The notes under the pieces were generated by a model. The model was given only the letters and a program-made list of their open reading frames with translations. It made no database searches and was not told the DNA's origin. Positions 45,937 to 57,237 of a stretch of 64,000 bases of DNA are shown here, one piece after another; the stretch's first letter is position 1, and the number at the start of each line of letters is the position of its first letter. This DNA comes from Sepiola atlantica (lineage: Eukaryota; Mollusca; Cephalopoda; Sepiida; Sepiolidae), in contig OY744537.1 of the NCBI GenBank assembly GCA_963556195.1, positions 23,379,941 to 23,443,940 of the forward strand. Direction: 5' to 3'. The position numbers and the translations under genes are program-made.

Positions 45937-46521
45937 TACAGAGCGACCTAAAAAATGCCACACATAGAATCGTTAATAAAATTCACATTCTGATCTGCAA
46001 TCCAAGCAAATTTGATACAAATAAACTTCAGTCTATGCCTCACCTGTTCAACAAGTTTCAGCCACGAATTTTGAACAGTCTTTGTTTTATCGCTATTCAA
46101 TGATAAGCACAACGGAATATAATGTACAAAATTGTCAATAATCCGCCACACTCCTCTATATTGGCACTGTCTTGATTTTGGTTGGGACGACCTCATTTAG
46201 TTCAGGGATAGTCTGAGGATTGTTTTGATAAACATTATCTTTGAGATTATCCCACTAATAAAAATTAATGGGTGGGGGGGGGGGGAGGTCTGGTGAATGT
46301 CAAAGTCTATTCAGGATCACATCTATTTATGAGATAAGAAAGTGTCCCCACGTATCATTGAACTGTGATAAAACAAAGACTGTTGGACATTCACGACTGA
46401 CACTTGGTGGACAAGTCAGGTATAGACTGAAGTTTATTCGTACCAGATATGGTTGGATTGCAGAAAGGATTGTGAATTTTATTAATGATTCTGTGGGTGG
46501 CATTTTTGAGGAGTCACCTCA
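45937..46521 (-). mobile_element. Palindromic mariner-derived element, copy 2
   Basis: Best-preserved copy of this family. Left arm from tacagagcgacc through atgccacacatagaatcgtt and ataaacttcagtctatgcct; right arm, inverted, gacaagtcaggtatagactg to gattctgtgggtggcatttt. Arms are about 160-170 bases. The centre (about 46100-46250) is a minus-strand scrap of transposase C-terminus (VYQNNPQTIPEL). Copy 1 and copy 3 have the same structure, so the palindrome with its captured piece transposed as a unit. Confidence 0.75.
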
Positions 46522-46665
46522 TACCTTCATTGTAAAATGGACGCTTACTTTATAGCCAATGCAACTGAATTTCAAATTTATACATCCCTTAACGATCTAC
46601 ATTCTAAAGGAGGGCTATCAATTACACCGACTATAAAGTAAGTTTACATTTTACAATGAAGGTAT
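46521..46665. repeat. Small hairpin element abutting copy 2
   Basis: 35-base inverted repeats, ataccttcattgtaaaatg... (46521-46555) and its complement (46631-46665), with three mismatches, around a 75-base centre. A MITE-like unit directly at the end of the mariner-derived element. Confidence 0.75.
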
Positions 46666-46670
46666 AATAA

Positions 46671-49149
46671 CGAAGATACCCTCCACCCCAGTCAGCTCAT
46701 GAAAAGAAATTTATGTTTTTTATGAAAACATTTTTTTAATCACCAAGAAACGATGAAACCTACATTCCAAATATTTGCAAAAATATTAAATTTAATTAAA
46801 ATGTAACTTTTTGTTTTACTAATCGTTTTCCAGTACAAATTACAAAATATTTTTTATTAATTTTATTTCATTAAATAAATTTATTTTTTAATTTATTGTA
46901 ATCAATGATCATTAAATTAATTGAATCGAAATTAGGTTTTAATTTAAAAAATTAAAACCTAATTTATTTCTGAATAAAAGAAGAAAAATACGACTAAGTT
47001 GGTAGACAATGCCATAATTTAATTTTGCAAATAATTTTCGTCTAAAATTAATTTATACTATATTTTTGTAATTTTCTTTGACTTTGGTGTTTAATTTTAT
47101 TTTATTAAAAAAAAAAAATCTAACTACACAAGCAAACCATAATCTTGATATTGTTAGTCAAAAAGTCTACCACTCAGTCAAATATTGCTTAAACTAAATC
47201 TATTAATGATAGAACACTGTACACGATTCAAGTTAACTAAGCGTATATTTAGATAATGTTCCCTCATAAAATATTTAAATTATGATGGGACAACAAATTT
47301 ATTCTGCTGGTATAAACAATTTTGAGATAAATTTACATCTTATCTATTGAAAATTATTTGAAATAAACGCCCGATTAATTTTTCTATACACAACAGTGTC
47401 ACGCCATATCACTATTCGAACTTAAGATTTTACAAGCACACTAGAAAAATCCAAACACTAAGCATGCGCTTTTGGCCTCTTGCAAATGGCTACTTGACAA
47501 GCAAGGCATTGTGGCTGCTTTGCATCCGGTAAGCTTGAATATGTGTTGTCACAATGTTTAAAAAAACTTGTTCAATTTTTAGGTGGGAGTTTCAATTTAC
47601 TACAAAAGTTTAACATAAAATGACTGCCTATGGAATTAATATTTCCAGAGACAACTTCTTTATCATCCTCTAAAATTTTTATTATTTTTTTTAACCAAAG
47701 AAAAAAAATGTTGATTACTATATGGATTGAACACCAACTTCTCAGATTATAGCATGCTTTAGGGAAAAACTTATGTTTTATTTTTGTTTTGTTTGGGGGG
47801 GACTGGGTAACTTGCTATGTATTTTAACATGATCATCCTCCCCTTTGCTTCAAATGTCGAAAAAGCATTTGTGAACAAGGAAATTATGGTAAGAAACAGT
47901 CAAAATATCAAATAGAAGGAGACCATTTTACATTAAACTTCAATAGGAAACTAAACACTTTCTGTTAAAAATTGAACAAGTAATATTTCAAAAGGCTTTT
48001 TTGAATATGAAAATTTGGTGTTTAATCAAGAATAAATTTTTTTTATTTTAAATTGAATAACAAACAATTTAGTATACGTTCGACCAGTATGTAAACTAAA
48101 AATTAAAATATGCACATTAATTGGAACCTTTGGTATTTCTCAGTACCAAACTTCACTATCTATTATTCAAATGAATACTGAAATGGCAATAATCAAAATT
48201 CTGAGGCTTGGAATATTTTCCATAAACTTGAATTGGAACTGTTATGAAGGACGCTTATCCCCCAAATTTGGTTAAAAGAGGGATTTTTTTTGTGGCTTTA
48301 GAATGTCTGGCTTGGTTCTAAAAATAGAAACCTTCAATAGAAAGATTCTGGAATGGCCCCCAAAATCTATTCAAATTCAAAAATGGTCACTCAGAGTTCA
48401 ATTTTTGTTCAAAAATCCTTCCTCTCAGCAGCTTATCTTTTTCTTCCTCTTTTTACTCATCCTTTCTTATAAAAGAAGATAGATAGATACATTAGACATT
48501 AAATCAATGCTGATGGTGATGGTGATGATGATGATTAAGACTACCGACATAAGTCTGCAATGTCTAACAAGTATAACAACTAACATTGTAAATAATTTAA
48601 TATTGTTTTTCTATTCCTAGAACGTCCGGAACATTTTGTTTTTGTGTGCTATTCTTTTATTATATACTGGGCTGAGAAATAATAAAACTCTCCTTCTGAC
48701 TCTGTAGACATTTTTATTACTTCAACGATTAATGCCAATTTGATTCTTTATCTCTTCTAATGGAACCGTTTATCTTCTGCTTCAACTTGGTTGTATTTTG
48801 AAGAAATTAAATTTGCCTTTATCTCCAGTCAGATGATTTTTCAAATAATTTGATTACCTGCACTAAAAGTAGATTCTTGTTATTGATTCTCCACAAAACC
48901 GACTGTAGACATTTTGGCAGAATCGACAGCCACTGCAGATACAGTAGAAAAATTGTTTTGCAAACATCATGAAACTTTCCCCTCCAAGCTATTTTGTTTT
49001 TTTTGTTATTTTTAGCCTTTTTTTAAATCAAGCTGTAACTGTTTGTGTTGATCTATATAAATAAATCGGAAAATCTGTCCATATTTTTGCATCAATACTA
49101 ACATGAAAATAGCATTAACAGTTTAAAATTGCTGGCAAGCAACAGGTTT
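46671..49149. other. AT-rich DNA, no gene recognised
   Basis: A perfect 17-base-pair hairpin, aaattaggttttaattt with loop AAA, lies at 46929-46965. A (GGT/GAT)n run lies at about 48510-48537. No coding signal. Confidence 0.5.
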
Positions 49150-49640
49150 TATATCATCATCGTATTCGGGTTATTGTCTGTTTTACATGTTAGCATGTGT
49201 AGGATAGCATCTCTTCTGGATAACCCATACAAAATTCCCTGGACAACGCTTCTAAATGAAAAGCATCAAACTCAAAACAGAACCCAGATGTGCTTCCACT
49301 TTAACATCAAAGCTATTACTAATTGTGCTGTTAATTCTCACCTTCACCAATCACTTGTTTGTTCCTAATTTAAGCAAAGCTCAGCAAAAAAACATCTTTT
49401 GACACTCTGTCAAAAGCTTTCTCCAAATCCACTAAAGCAAAATACAGGTTCTTCTTCTTACCAAGATACTTCTCTTGCATTCGTCTCCGGATAAATATAG
49501 CACCAGTGGTACTTTGTTCAGGCATTAAACCAAACTGCATTCCATCTATTTTTATCTGACTTCTTATCTGCTACTCAATTATTCTCTCGATCACTTTCAG
49601 GACCTAATCTATCAGCTTTAAGCGTCTACAAGACTTATAC
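49150..49640 (-). pseudogene. LINE reverse transcriptase fragment (minus)
   Basis: Minus strand 49555-49385 is an open stretch: DGMQFGLMPEQSTTGAIFI, RRRMQEKYLGKKK, then NLYFALVDLEKAFDRVSKDV. This is the fingers/palm start of a non-LTR reverse transcriptase, with motif A (ALVDLEKAFDRV) and its Asp. 49640-49560 upstream continues with VLKVIERIIE. A 3' tail fragment (cacatgctaacatgtaaaac inverted) follows at about 49205-49160, so most of the polymerase has been deleted. Confidence 0.8.
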
Positions 49641-49717
49641 AATTCAAAATGATCCTCACCTTATAATGTTGAATGTTTAACAAAGAGGAATCAATTACCA
49701 TTTTTTTCAATCTTTGT

Positions 49718-49788
49718 TATGACTCGACTGAGAATTGAACCCCAGTTCCCCAACCCATTAGACAACACTAACCATTATGCCAAATGAG
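49718..49788 (-). repeat. tRNA-like SINE head (minus)
   Basis: Minus strand: CTCATTTGGCATAATGGTTA then GTGTT, CTAATGGGTTGGGG, and the B-box GGGGTTCAATTCTCAG. It resembles a whole tRNA without a proper acceptor stem, so a SINE head or tRNA pseudogene. Confidence 0.55.
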
Positions 49789-49967
49789 ATTTTAAAAGCT
49801 TATTTTAATAAATAACTATCCTGTGCTATTAATTTTTTATTATATTGCAGCACTTGCTAAAAGGTCCACCTGCAAGGACATTTTTTTGGACTATCAATTA
49901 CTAATGTTGTAATCTATTGTTTTTTTGTTTTTTTAGAACCCTATTTCTATTTGGTTAAAAGCATCAT

Positions 49968-50035
49968 CATTTTCATATTTGATTTAACGTCTGTTTTACA
50001 TGCTGGCATGTGTTGGACGGGTTTTAGAAATTGGC
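49968..50035 (-). repeat. LINE 3' tail fragment (minus)
   Basis: Inverse of the 3' end at 28470-28500: ttaacgtctgttttacatgc then tggcatgtgttgga. Confidence 0.6.
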
Positions 50036-50119
50036 TTCTCAAATCCCATTTCAGAAATATTGTCAAAAAAATAATCGTAAAAAATTCCTAAGATGAGAAG
50101 ATATTCATTTTATACATAC

Positions 50120-50374
50120 CTGATGTAACAAGTGATGCAGTGCAGACATTGAGTGCATTTCTTTGGAAGCCAGTCTTGCATTCACAACTGCCATTTTGGG
50201 TTTTATTTATAGATTTACATTCTTCATTGGCACCACACTGATCCTTGCCACCCATTTCACACCAAACGGTACCGTTCGTCCCATTGTTTGTGGTTGTTGG
50301 TGTGGTTGTTGGAGGCACTTTAGAAGTATTTGCTATCTTCTCGGGAGTTTTGGAGATTTTCAAAGAATGAGCAG
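50120..50374 (-). CDS. Internal exon with EGF-like domain
   Basis: The only convincing host coding sequence in the window. On the minus strand a pyrimidine-rich acceptor (tatctttttcttcag) precedes position 50374, and the donor CAG|GTATGT follows 50120. The 255-base exon stays open and has a phase 1 intron at each end, the usual arrangement for shuffled EGF modules. After a Lys/Thr/Pro-rich linker (about 35 residues, PPTTTPTTTNNGTNG) come six cysteines spaced C-x7-C-x5-C-x10-C-x-C-x11-C, matching an EGF-like domain, with CECKTGF at the fourth and fifth Cys. Possible N-glycosylation sites NGT and NKT. It is therefore part of a secreted or membrane protein; which one I cannot say. No other exon of this gene was recognised in the window, so the transcript must run across long introns on the minus strand. 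Confidence 0.85.
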
Positions 50375-50448
50375 CTGAAGAAAAAGATAAGGAAACAATA
50401 TTGAGATTGATGCCATGTCATATAAGTACACACACAACAATTACACAT

Positions 50449-50452
<4 letters not shown>

Positions 50453-50480
<28 letters not shown>

Positions 50481-50500
50481 GCATATATATGCATGTATAT
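50453..50500. repeat. (TA)n microsatellite in the upstream intron
   Basis: acacatatatat... about 80 bases upstream (minus strand) of the EGF exon acceptor. Confidence 0.85.
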
Positions 50501-50619
50501 ATATTCACAAATTGTTCGAGACAATTTGATTATTTTATTGATATCCTTGCATTTCAGAACAATTTGAAGTATTTAATAGCAGTAAAGTGCAATGGATAGC
50601 TTTTGTTATTTTTTTTTTT

Positions 50620-50700
50620 AATACTAATGAATCACTGTTTATCAAGGCCCGTAGGCCACTTGAGGACAAGGGTTAATGAGATTGGTGATGAACAACATGT
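50620..50700 (-). repeat. LINE L-A 3' tail (minus)
   Basis: Inverse of the L-A tail: actaatgaatcactgtttat, then cttgaggacaagggttaatg. The sequence to about 51040 may be its decayed coding part, but no motif was readable. Confidence 0.6.
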
Positions 50701-51046
50701 TGAGAGGATTGGAATCGATGGGTTAAATGGTCAGAATTTGATTATTTAAGTGGGCGGCTCAACAGGAATTTGCTAACATTGGACTTAAAAAACGACCATT
50801 GTGTGGGTTTGAGAGGTGGAGACCATGCCCGATTGGAAGCTACGAAATATCGGAAGAGAGTGATCTGAATCATGATGACGCATGCAAGATTAAAAAATTC
50901 GGAAATCTTAGCTGCAACTTAGTGTTCCTTTAATACCTCTAAGGCTGGCAGATGTGAGTGGGAGAATTATGATGGAGATATGGAAGTAGTGGCTAGCAGA
51001 AAGTATCATAGCAGGTATTTTGACTGCATCCACATAATGAAATTCA

Positions 51047-51380
51047 TTGAGAAGCTGCACACAAAAAAAAGATGCAGCAAGATCCAGGCAAGGCAATGCG
51101 GACATTAGCAAGAGAGATGAACATTGGAGTAGTGACTATGAAGAAAGCACTGAACGAGGATCTTCACTACTCTTGATACAAGAGTTACAAGTGTCAACTA
51201 CTCACTGCCGATCCAGCAATACTCTGGCTCTTCCAAGGAGCAGTTACACAACGTGCAGAACAACATATAGCTCGCCTGCAGTCCACACAATGAAAACCAA
51301 GTTCTCTCAAATTGTGATGATCTTCCGGTGAATTCCCAGCAAAGGCCACGTCATGCCACCTCACCTGTTTGTATATCATT
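51047..51380 (+). pseudogene. Tc1/mariner-type transposase N-terminal fragment
   Basis: The plus strand reads MQQDPGKAMRTLAREMNIGV then VTMKKALNEDLHYS (51074-51174), the second helix-turn-helix region of a transposase family also seen at 26930-27860. After a gap it continues with VHTMKTKFSQIVMIF and KGHVMPPH (51281-51362). An internal deletion removed the segment with the first catalytic Asp. Inactive. Confidence 0.75.
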
Positions 51381-52484
51381 CTTTATTGCTCGCCTAACTT
51401 AAATTGTTCAATTAATATACACGGTCGTTGCTCCTTTTCTTCAAAAACTGTCGCTCCCAATTCAACTTTCTGCACTTATCTTTCAGTAGAATTCCCCTTT
51501 TTTCTCATGCAAGAATACAACATTCATCCTGGGATAGAAATCCGCAAAACTCTTTATTTAAAATAGTAAACAGTAAATAAATAAATAGAAAAATCATTCT
51601 TATAGAAACAAATATTAAAGAAAATCAGATTACTCTTCAACAAGTAAAAATAATTGCTGGAGACCCCCCCCCCCCATATACTGATTTCAAATTAATATTT
51701 GATTCAATATTTAGAAAATTGTTCAAAAGAAAATGTATAGCCGTTATATATGGACTGCATTTCTTGATACATGTATAACTCTGTCGCTCAACTTACATGC
51801 CATCTCCGTATTTGCTTAATTCACAAGAACACACAGGACTTTTTTTGTGGAGGATTTATTTGCATGAGGAAGACATTTTAAGACAATTACAGAAATCCAT
51901 GAGAGACATTTTGCTTAGGCTATCACATCATTCGCTAACCTCACCTATATTGGGGTTTTGAGGTGAGCACCAATTTCTATGTGTACTCGCCTCGAAATCT
52001 GTAAAGAAAGAGACCACAATACCCTTGTTGGTAAATGATTTTCGATTCTCAACTTCTTTATTCACTGGAGTCACCTTCTAACCCCTCAGCTGTCAATCAT
52101 TCCTAGTTTGTCTACCTGCTATTGTCTCGATTCGAATGAGGTCCTTCATTAACTAACATAGCTAATTCGGGCACAGCATATCAGATGGCATTAAACAAAT
52201 TTCTCAGATGCTGCTTGATTATTTTCTTAACAAAAATCATTCTTTTATCCAAAACCCTGAAAAAGCAAAAGCAATGCTTTCTTGTGAAAACAAACCGATT
52301 TGCCTGATTAATTTGAAAGTTTCTAAAGTATTTTATATGTTACCACATGAGAAGCCACGCTAACAATATTTAAAACCAACAACTTTATAAAACTAAACCA
52401 GGGGTAAACCTGACCTTATCTGAGTTCGTCATGCCAGTCGAGGATACATCCTGACAATCATTCTGGCAGAGTCTGGGCCTGTTT
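51381..52484. other. No gene recognised
   Basis: AT-rich with a C run at 51665-51675. No exon with clear splice sites was found, though small exons of the EGF-domain gene cannot be excluded. Confidence 0.4.
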
Positions 52485-52755
52485 TGAGTTGTTGACCTTG
52501 TTTCGGTTGGGCTGAGGTATGGTTCTGTGCAGTCTAGGAGGTCCATCCTCCCAGATTCCACTTTCTTTCTTTCTTTGAAAAGGGGTTAGTTTATGGCTAA
52601 TCGCCTGAGGCACCGTTACTGGGAAATGCCGATGGGGCTGCTCAAGCTTTTTTTGTGGGTCAGAGTGTACACGTCTCTGTTTGCTGATTTTTCAATCTCC
52701 TCCTTCCGACCTTGTGTCACACCTTCCCGCAGTAAGAGGGGGGGGGCGTAAATAC
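52485..52755 (+). repeat. U2-SINE family body, copy E
   Basis: Body elements ctaggaggtccatcctccca, gtttatggctaatcgcctga, gaaatgccgatggggctgct and a diverged tail (gcagtaagaggg). The start (gaccttgtttcggttgggct) has only a faint similarity to the U2-like head. Confidence 0.65.
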
Positions 52756-52875
52756 CAATTTTATGCAACTTTTAAAAGATAAAGAAAATAAAAAAGACTA
52801 AGAGAAAGTTTTTGAATGGCAGTGCACCAAATCCTGATAGAAAACAAATACCGGCCATATTTGCCCAAATGATAA

Positions 52876-52931
52876 TAATAATAAGAATAAGAATAAGAAT
52901 AAGAATAAGAATAATAATAATAATAATAATA
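52876..52931. repeat. (AATAAG/AAT)n microsatellite
   Basis: ataagaataagaataag and ataataataataat runs. The Tyr-rich minus-strand frame is an artefact. Confidence 0.9.
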
Positions 52932-53559
52932 AGAAGAAAGTCTCATTTCACTGAGATAAGCAGCGTTATTTGATCTCACCCCGGAGCAAATAAGGACAAG
53001 ATGTCTGACATCAAAGTAAACCTGATTTTATTTAGACTATTGTTGACATTTACTGAAAAGTGGGTAAGTAGTGAGTGTGCGCGTGCGTGCGCATGCATCA
53101 TACTTATACACGCACATTAGCTGGAGTAACGGTTTCTGCCGGGTTTAGCAAATGCTTCCTGAACTTTAATGACAAGTTATGAAAGTCACCCAGCCATTAG
53201 AGGCAGGTTTTGAAAATCCAAGATAAACAACTTTTGGGTAGGAAACAATGGCAAAATAAGCAGAGAAAGACTGGTGTTATTTCTACGTTTTCCTTCTCCT
53301 AGACTAGTTGCACAACAAAGGCTTGAGAGTCTAGTCTACCCTGCTAATTAATTCATATCTCAAGGGGGGATATATGTCTGTTCCTAAAAAACGGAGACAT
53401 ATTAGGGAGTGTATCTTAAATATAAGTGTGTTCATATGTACAATTTGCATGCGAACATAATGGAAGTAGCTCTGCGTCTCTAGCTGCCCCTTAAACGAGC
53501 TAATCACATTTTTCTTACATGTTACACAATGAAATTAATCTATAAGCATTAGGGCAAGA
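52932..53559. other. No gene recognised
   Basis: No coding or repeat signal supported. Confidence 0.5.
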
Positions 53560-53640
53560 GTATTAGCATAGTTCAGTGGATAAGATATCTAGCTGACAAC
53601 ATCAAGGTTGCTGTTAAAATAAACTTCTTAATATGATGCT
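53560..53640 (+). repeat. tRNA-like SINE relic
   Basis: A-box-like TAGTTCAGTGGATAAGATAT (53569-53588) with a degenerate B-box region (AAGGTTGCTGTTAAAATA, about 53604-53621). Confidence 0.4.
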
Positions 53641-53889
53641 GCATATGATGCTACCCCACACTAATGCGGGCAAGGCCGGGTAACCCTATTAGTTTAATAA
53701 TAAAAGTTAAGAAATTTATTAACCAAAATTTGTAGAAGAAAAATGTGAAAAGTGTATTTTACTATAACATGAAATTATGATCTAAAATTCTTAAATTTCA
53801 TAGTATTTAGACTAAAAAAATATCAATTTCAATGAAGAAAGAAACTGAAATTTGCATGGGTTTCTGCAAATAAAAATAAATATGTTAAA

Positions 53890-54164
53890 TTATATGTTGA
53901 CGAACTATTTTCTTTCACGTAACCTTACGCTTCCAATGCAGAATGATTGATAGATTATCCAATCAGAATACTTTGCGTGGGAGGTACTTCCACTGTCCCA
54001 CGCATGTCACGTTTTTGGCCCGACTGGTGAAAAGCACGAAAAAGTGTACAAATAGTTCAGCAGAAGTACCTCCCATGTTCTGATTGGATAATCTATCAAT
54101 CACTCCACGTGGGAGCCTAAGCTCACACAAAACAAAACAAAAAAAATAGTTTGTGAACATATAA
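53890..54164. mobile_element. 275-bp hairpin MITE
   Basis: Arms of about 100 bases (53890-53989 and 54062-54164) are inverted copies: ttatatgttgacgaactatt against ttatatgttcacaaactatt, and attgatagattatccaatca identical in both, then gggaggtacttc. The right arm has an extra A-rich insertion. The 72-base centre is GC-richer. The open minus-strand frame through it is not a gene. Confidence 0.8.
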
Positions 54165-54267
54165 CTGCTACATGTTCAACATATTTAACACCTAGGCAAT
54201 ACTGGATAAGTCTACTAGTGATTAAAACAAGTTAAAAACAAAAATTAGGCAGAAGCTACTCTTCATT

Positions 54268-54581
54268 TGGCTAAGATCAAAGTGTAGTATCTGTTCCGAT
54301 GGATACTGCACGCCTGTCCTGTGCAGTTCTAGGAGGTCCACCCTCCCAGGCTTTGCCTCCCCTCTTTGGGGAGGAGTAAGTTTATTGCTTACTGTCTGAG
54401 GCGCCCCTACCGGGGAATGCCGACGGGGCTGCCCAGGCAATTTTTAAATGGCCAGAGTGCTCACCTCTCGAGCGCTGGCTTTTCAAACCCCACTTTCTCG
54501 ACCCGATCTTGGGTCACATCTTACTTGTGGGAGTAAGATAAAACTGGCCTTATGCCTAACTCCTAGGGAGGAGTAAATAAA
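54268..54581 (+). repeat. U2 snRNA-headed SINE, copy B (5' shortened)
   Basis: Starts within the U2-like head at tggctaagatcaaagtgtag, keeps tatctgttccgatggatact, then has an internal deletion of about 70 bases (gcacgcctgtcctgtg) before the normal body and tail (cctagggaggagtaaataa). It is preceded by actcttcatt (54258-54267), the same word that begins the target duplication of copy C. Confidence 0.85.
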
Positions 54582-54595
54582 ACTCTTCATTCGTT

Positions 54596-54971
54596 TTCTT
54601 GGCCTTTTGGCTAAGATCAAAGTGTAGTATCTGTTCCGATGGATACTGCACCCTATAGACTGGTATTGTCTTGGCCTTCGGGGCTTGATTTGCGCCAGTC
54701 TATGGGTCTGTCCTGTGATTTCTAGGAGGTCCACCCTCCCAGGCTTCGCCTCCCCTCTTTGGGGAGGAGTAAGTTTATTGCTTACTGCCTGAGGCGCACC
54801 TACCGGGAGAATGCCGACGGGGCTGCCCAGGCAATTTTTAATGGCCAGAGTACTCACCTTCTCAGGCGCTGGCTTTTCAATCCCACTTTCCCAACCTTGG
54901 GTCACATCTTACCTTGTGGGAGTAAGATAAACCTGGCCTTGTGCCTAACTCCTGGAGAGGAGTAAATAAAT
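54596..54971 (+). repeat. U2 snRNA-headed SINE, copy C (full length)
   Basis: Full head ttcttggccttttggctaag then atcaaagtgtagtatctgtt, complete body and tail. Flanked by a perfect 14-base duplication, actcttcattcgtt (54582-54595 and 54972-54985). It sits directly behind copy B, so three boundaries in a row share actcttcatt. Confidence 0.9.
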
Positions 54972-54985
54972 ACTCTTCATTCGTT

Positions 54986-55568
54986 ACATTTTCAATATTA
55001 GAATCGAAATAAGTGAAAAGTTGCTTCCAGTAAATTTGGTTGGGATCGTTCTTGTTTTTATTGAAGGGAAGAAAAAAAATATCAATTAAGTTTCCAGCTT
55101 TGATGGGAGTTTGACAAACTTAGTGAAATGAGGTGTGACACTTTCGGCAATAAATAGTTGCTAATGAAAGCTAATAAAGCAATTTAATGTTTCTAGAGAT
55201 AATTTTCTAGAAATGTATTCAATCAAAATAGTTCTGTCTCTCAGACGCAATAAAGCTTATCCATCTTGACAGCAAATAGTTAAATTTCCTTCATAAAAAA
55301 AATAAAACTTAATTTCAAAACCAATAAAAGTCACTGAAAGTTTTGACTCATTTCTTGCTGCAACATATCTGTCTGTCGGAAGAGTATGAGCACAGATTAG
55401 GATTTTTTTTTTTGTGTAGCAATGGTTTCCATAAAGCGTTATTTATTACCAGATGCAAAAAAAAGATTTTAGGCTTATGTGGCTGTGCAGACATCACATC
55501 TTATTTTGATTTGTTAATAGTAAATATGCAAATTAAAAAGACTGGCTGGTGACTACATAGAAAAGATA

Positions 55569-55570
<2 letters not shown>
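54986..55570. other. No gene recognised
   Basis: AT-rich DNA. Confidence 0.5.

Positions 55571-55599
<29 letters not shown>
55571..55599. repeat. (TA)n microsatellite
   Basis: About 29 bases of alternating TA. Confidence 0.9.
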
Positions 55600-55659
55600 C
55601 TGTACTTACTCAGCATGGCTCTTTAATGTATTTACTTGCAATTTGCTTTTCTTTTTTAA

Positions 55660-55900
55660 AAACTATTTTTTGTTTTAATCAAAGGGAAGTAACTATGTAT
55701 GAATGACTATAGAGTTATACCCTTTTTAAGATGGCCATTTCAAAAGAATTCTGATTCAGACAAAGTATTTTCTGGAAGGAATTAAATCGAATTACAGTTT
55801 ATTTTCCTTAATATGCACCACAAGAAAACTGACAGCCCAGAATCAAATTTTGATTTTGTAGGAAGAAAGCTATTGACGAAAAAGATAAACAGACTTCCTT
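55660..55900 (+). repeat. Dispersed repeat R2 (plus)
   Basis: ttgattttgtaggaagaaag and neighbours match, inverted, 9430-9545. The middle (cagacaaagtattttctgga) is reminiscent of R1, so R1 and R2 may be related. Confidence 0.5.
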
Positions 55901-56717
55901 TACGTGTGTGTGTATGTGTGTGTAGTGAATCCAAACTTTTTCTTTCTTGTATTGAAAATAGAGGATTCGATAATCCTTTTAAATAGCTCAGTAATAATAT
56001 ATTGTATTACCTATTGCAAGGAAATTTAAGGCTATCTGCCATAGTTGTGTAGACATTCCATTCTAAGTTAAGGAAATTATATATAGCAACTTCAAATTAG
56101 TTTATATTACATGCGTATAGTTATAGTTAATTACATAAATAGACTACATAAAAGCTCAATTCTTCACAGCGGACAATGAAATCATTTGACCGATAATTTT
56201 TATAAATGGTAACTAAATTGAAAATCAGAAATATGTGCACCTCCATATTTAAACAATTAGGTAAAATTTTATACACAGTTGACACTAAATTGGGATCTTC
56301 AAAAGAACCAATATAAATTAAATAATTATGTTAGTATTTGTTTTATATGTTGGATCGCCATAGAAGAAATTCACAATTCAACAAATTGAACATGAGTTAA
56401 TTGAAAAATAAAGTGGTAGCAGCTACCGAAAATCCTATAATTTTTCTCACTGCTAAAAAGGTTTTACATGTGCATGTGTGTGGGTGTGTGTGTGTGTGTG
56501 TGTGAGGGGGGGGGGGTACATGCCTCCTTGGGCATCTATTGGAAATCTGCATATAACATGCATTATTTCAAGCTGTTCTGTATATTGATACGCATTCAGC
56601 CTTCGGTCTCTTTAAAGCAGGCTATTATGCATCAAAGTATTTCTATGCCATAAAATTCCAACCGTAACTTGTAAGTGCTAAATACCATCTCTCTATCAAA
56701 AGCGTAAAGAATCACAA
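55901..56717. other. No gene recognised
   Basis: (TG)n at about 56472-56503 followed by a G run. No coding signal. Confidence 0.5.
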
Positions 56718-56719
56718 AC

Positions 56720-57237
56720 TAAGAGGCCATTCATAGAATCGTTAATAAAATCCACAATTCTTTTCTGCAATCCAACCATATTTGGTACACATAAACTTCA
56801 GCTTATGCCTGACTTATCCACCACGTTTCGATCATGAATGTCCAACAGTTTTTTTTGTTTTATCGCCGTTCAATGATATTCTCCAAATGTGCACCTCCGC
56901 GTTACAAGCGCACCTGGATACGACTGATTTGGCCTATAATGCTGCTCTTCAGTTCAGGAATAGTCGGGGGATTGTTTAGATAGACGTTATCTTTGAGACA
57001 ACTCCACAGATAAAAATTGGGAGGAGGGGGGTTAAGATCCGGTGAGTGTGAAGCCCACTAAGTGACCTCATCTCCATATCATTTAATGGGGATAAAATAA
57101 AAACTGTTAGACATTCATAACTGAAACTCGGTGAACAAGTCAGGCATAGATTGGGTGGATTGCAGAAAGGATTATGAATCTATTAACGATTAATTGGGTG
57201 GAATTTAGTTGGGGGGGGGGGGGGTCGCTCCCCTGTA
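56720..57237 (-). mobile_element. Palindromic mariner-derived element, copy 3
   Basis: Left arm gaggccattcatagaatcgt through acaattcttttctgcaatcc; right arm attgcagaaaggattatgaa to the end ggtcgctcccctgta. Centre with a minus-strand transposase scrap as in copies 1 and 2. The right arm has a deletion (the piece with gtttatt is missing). The outermost left bases are lost. Confidence 0.7.

Noticed and set aside
50163..50378. Plus-strand ORF of 71 codons with hydrophobic stretches
   Set aside because: It is the complement of the EGF exon, which has splice sites and a cysteine pattern on the minus strand.
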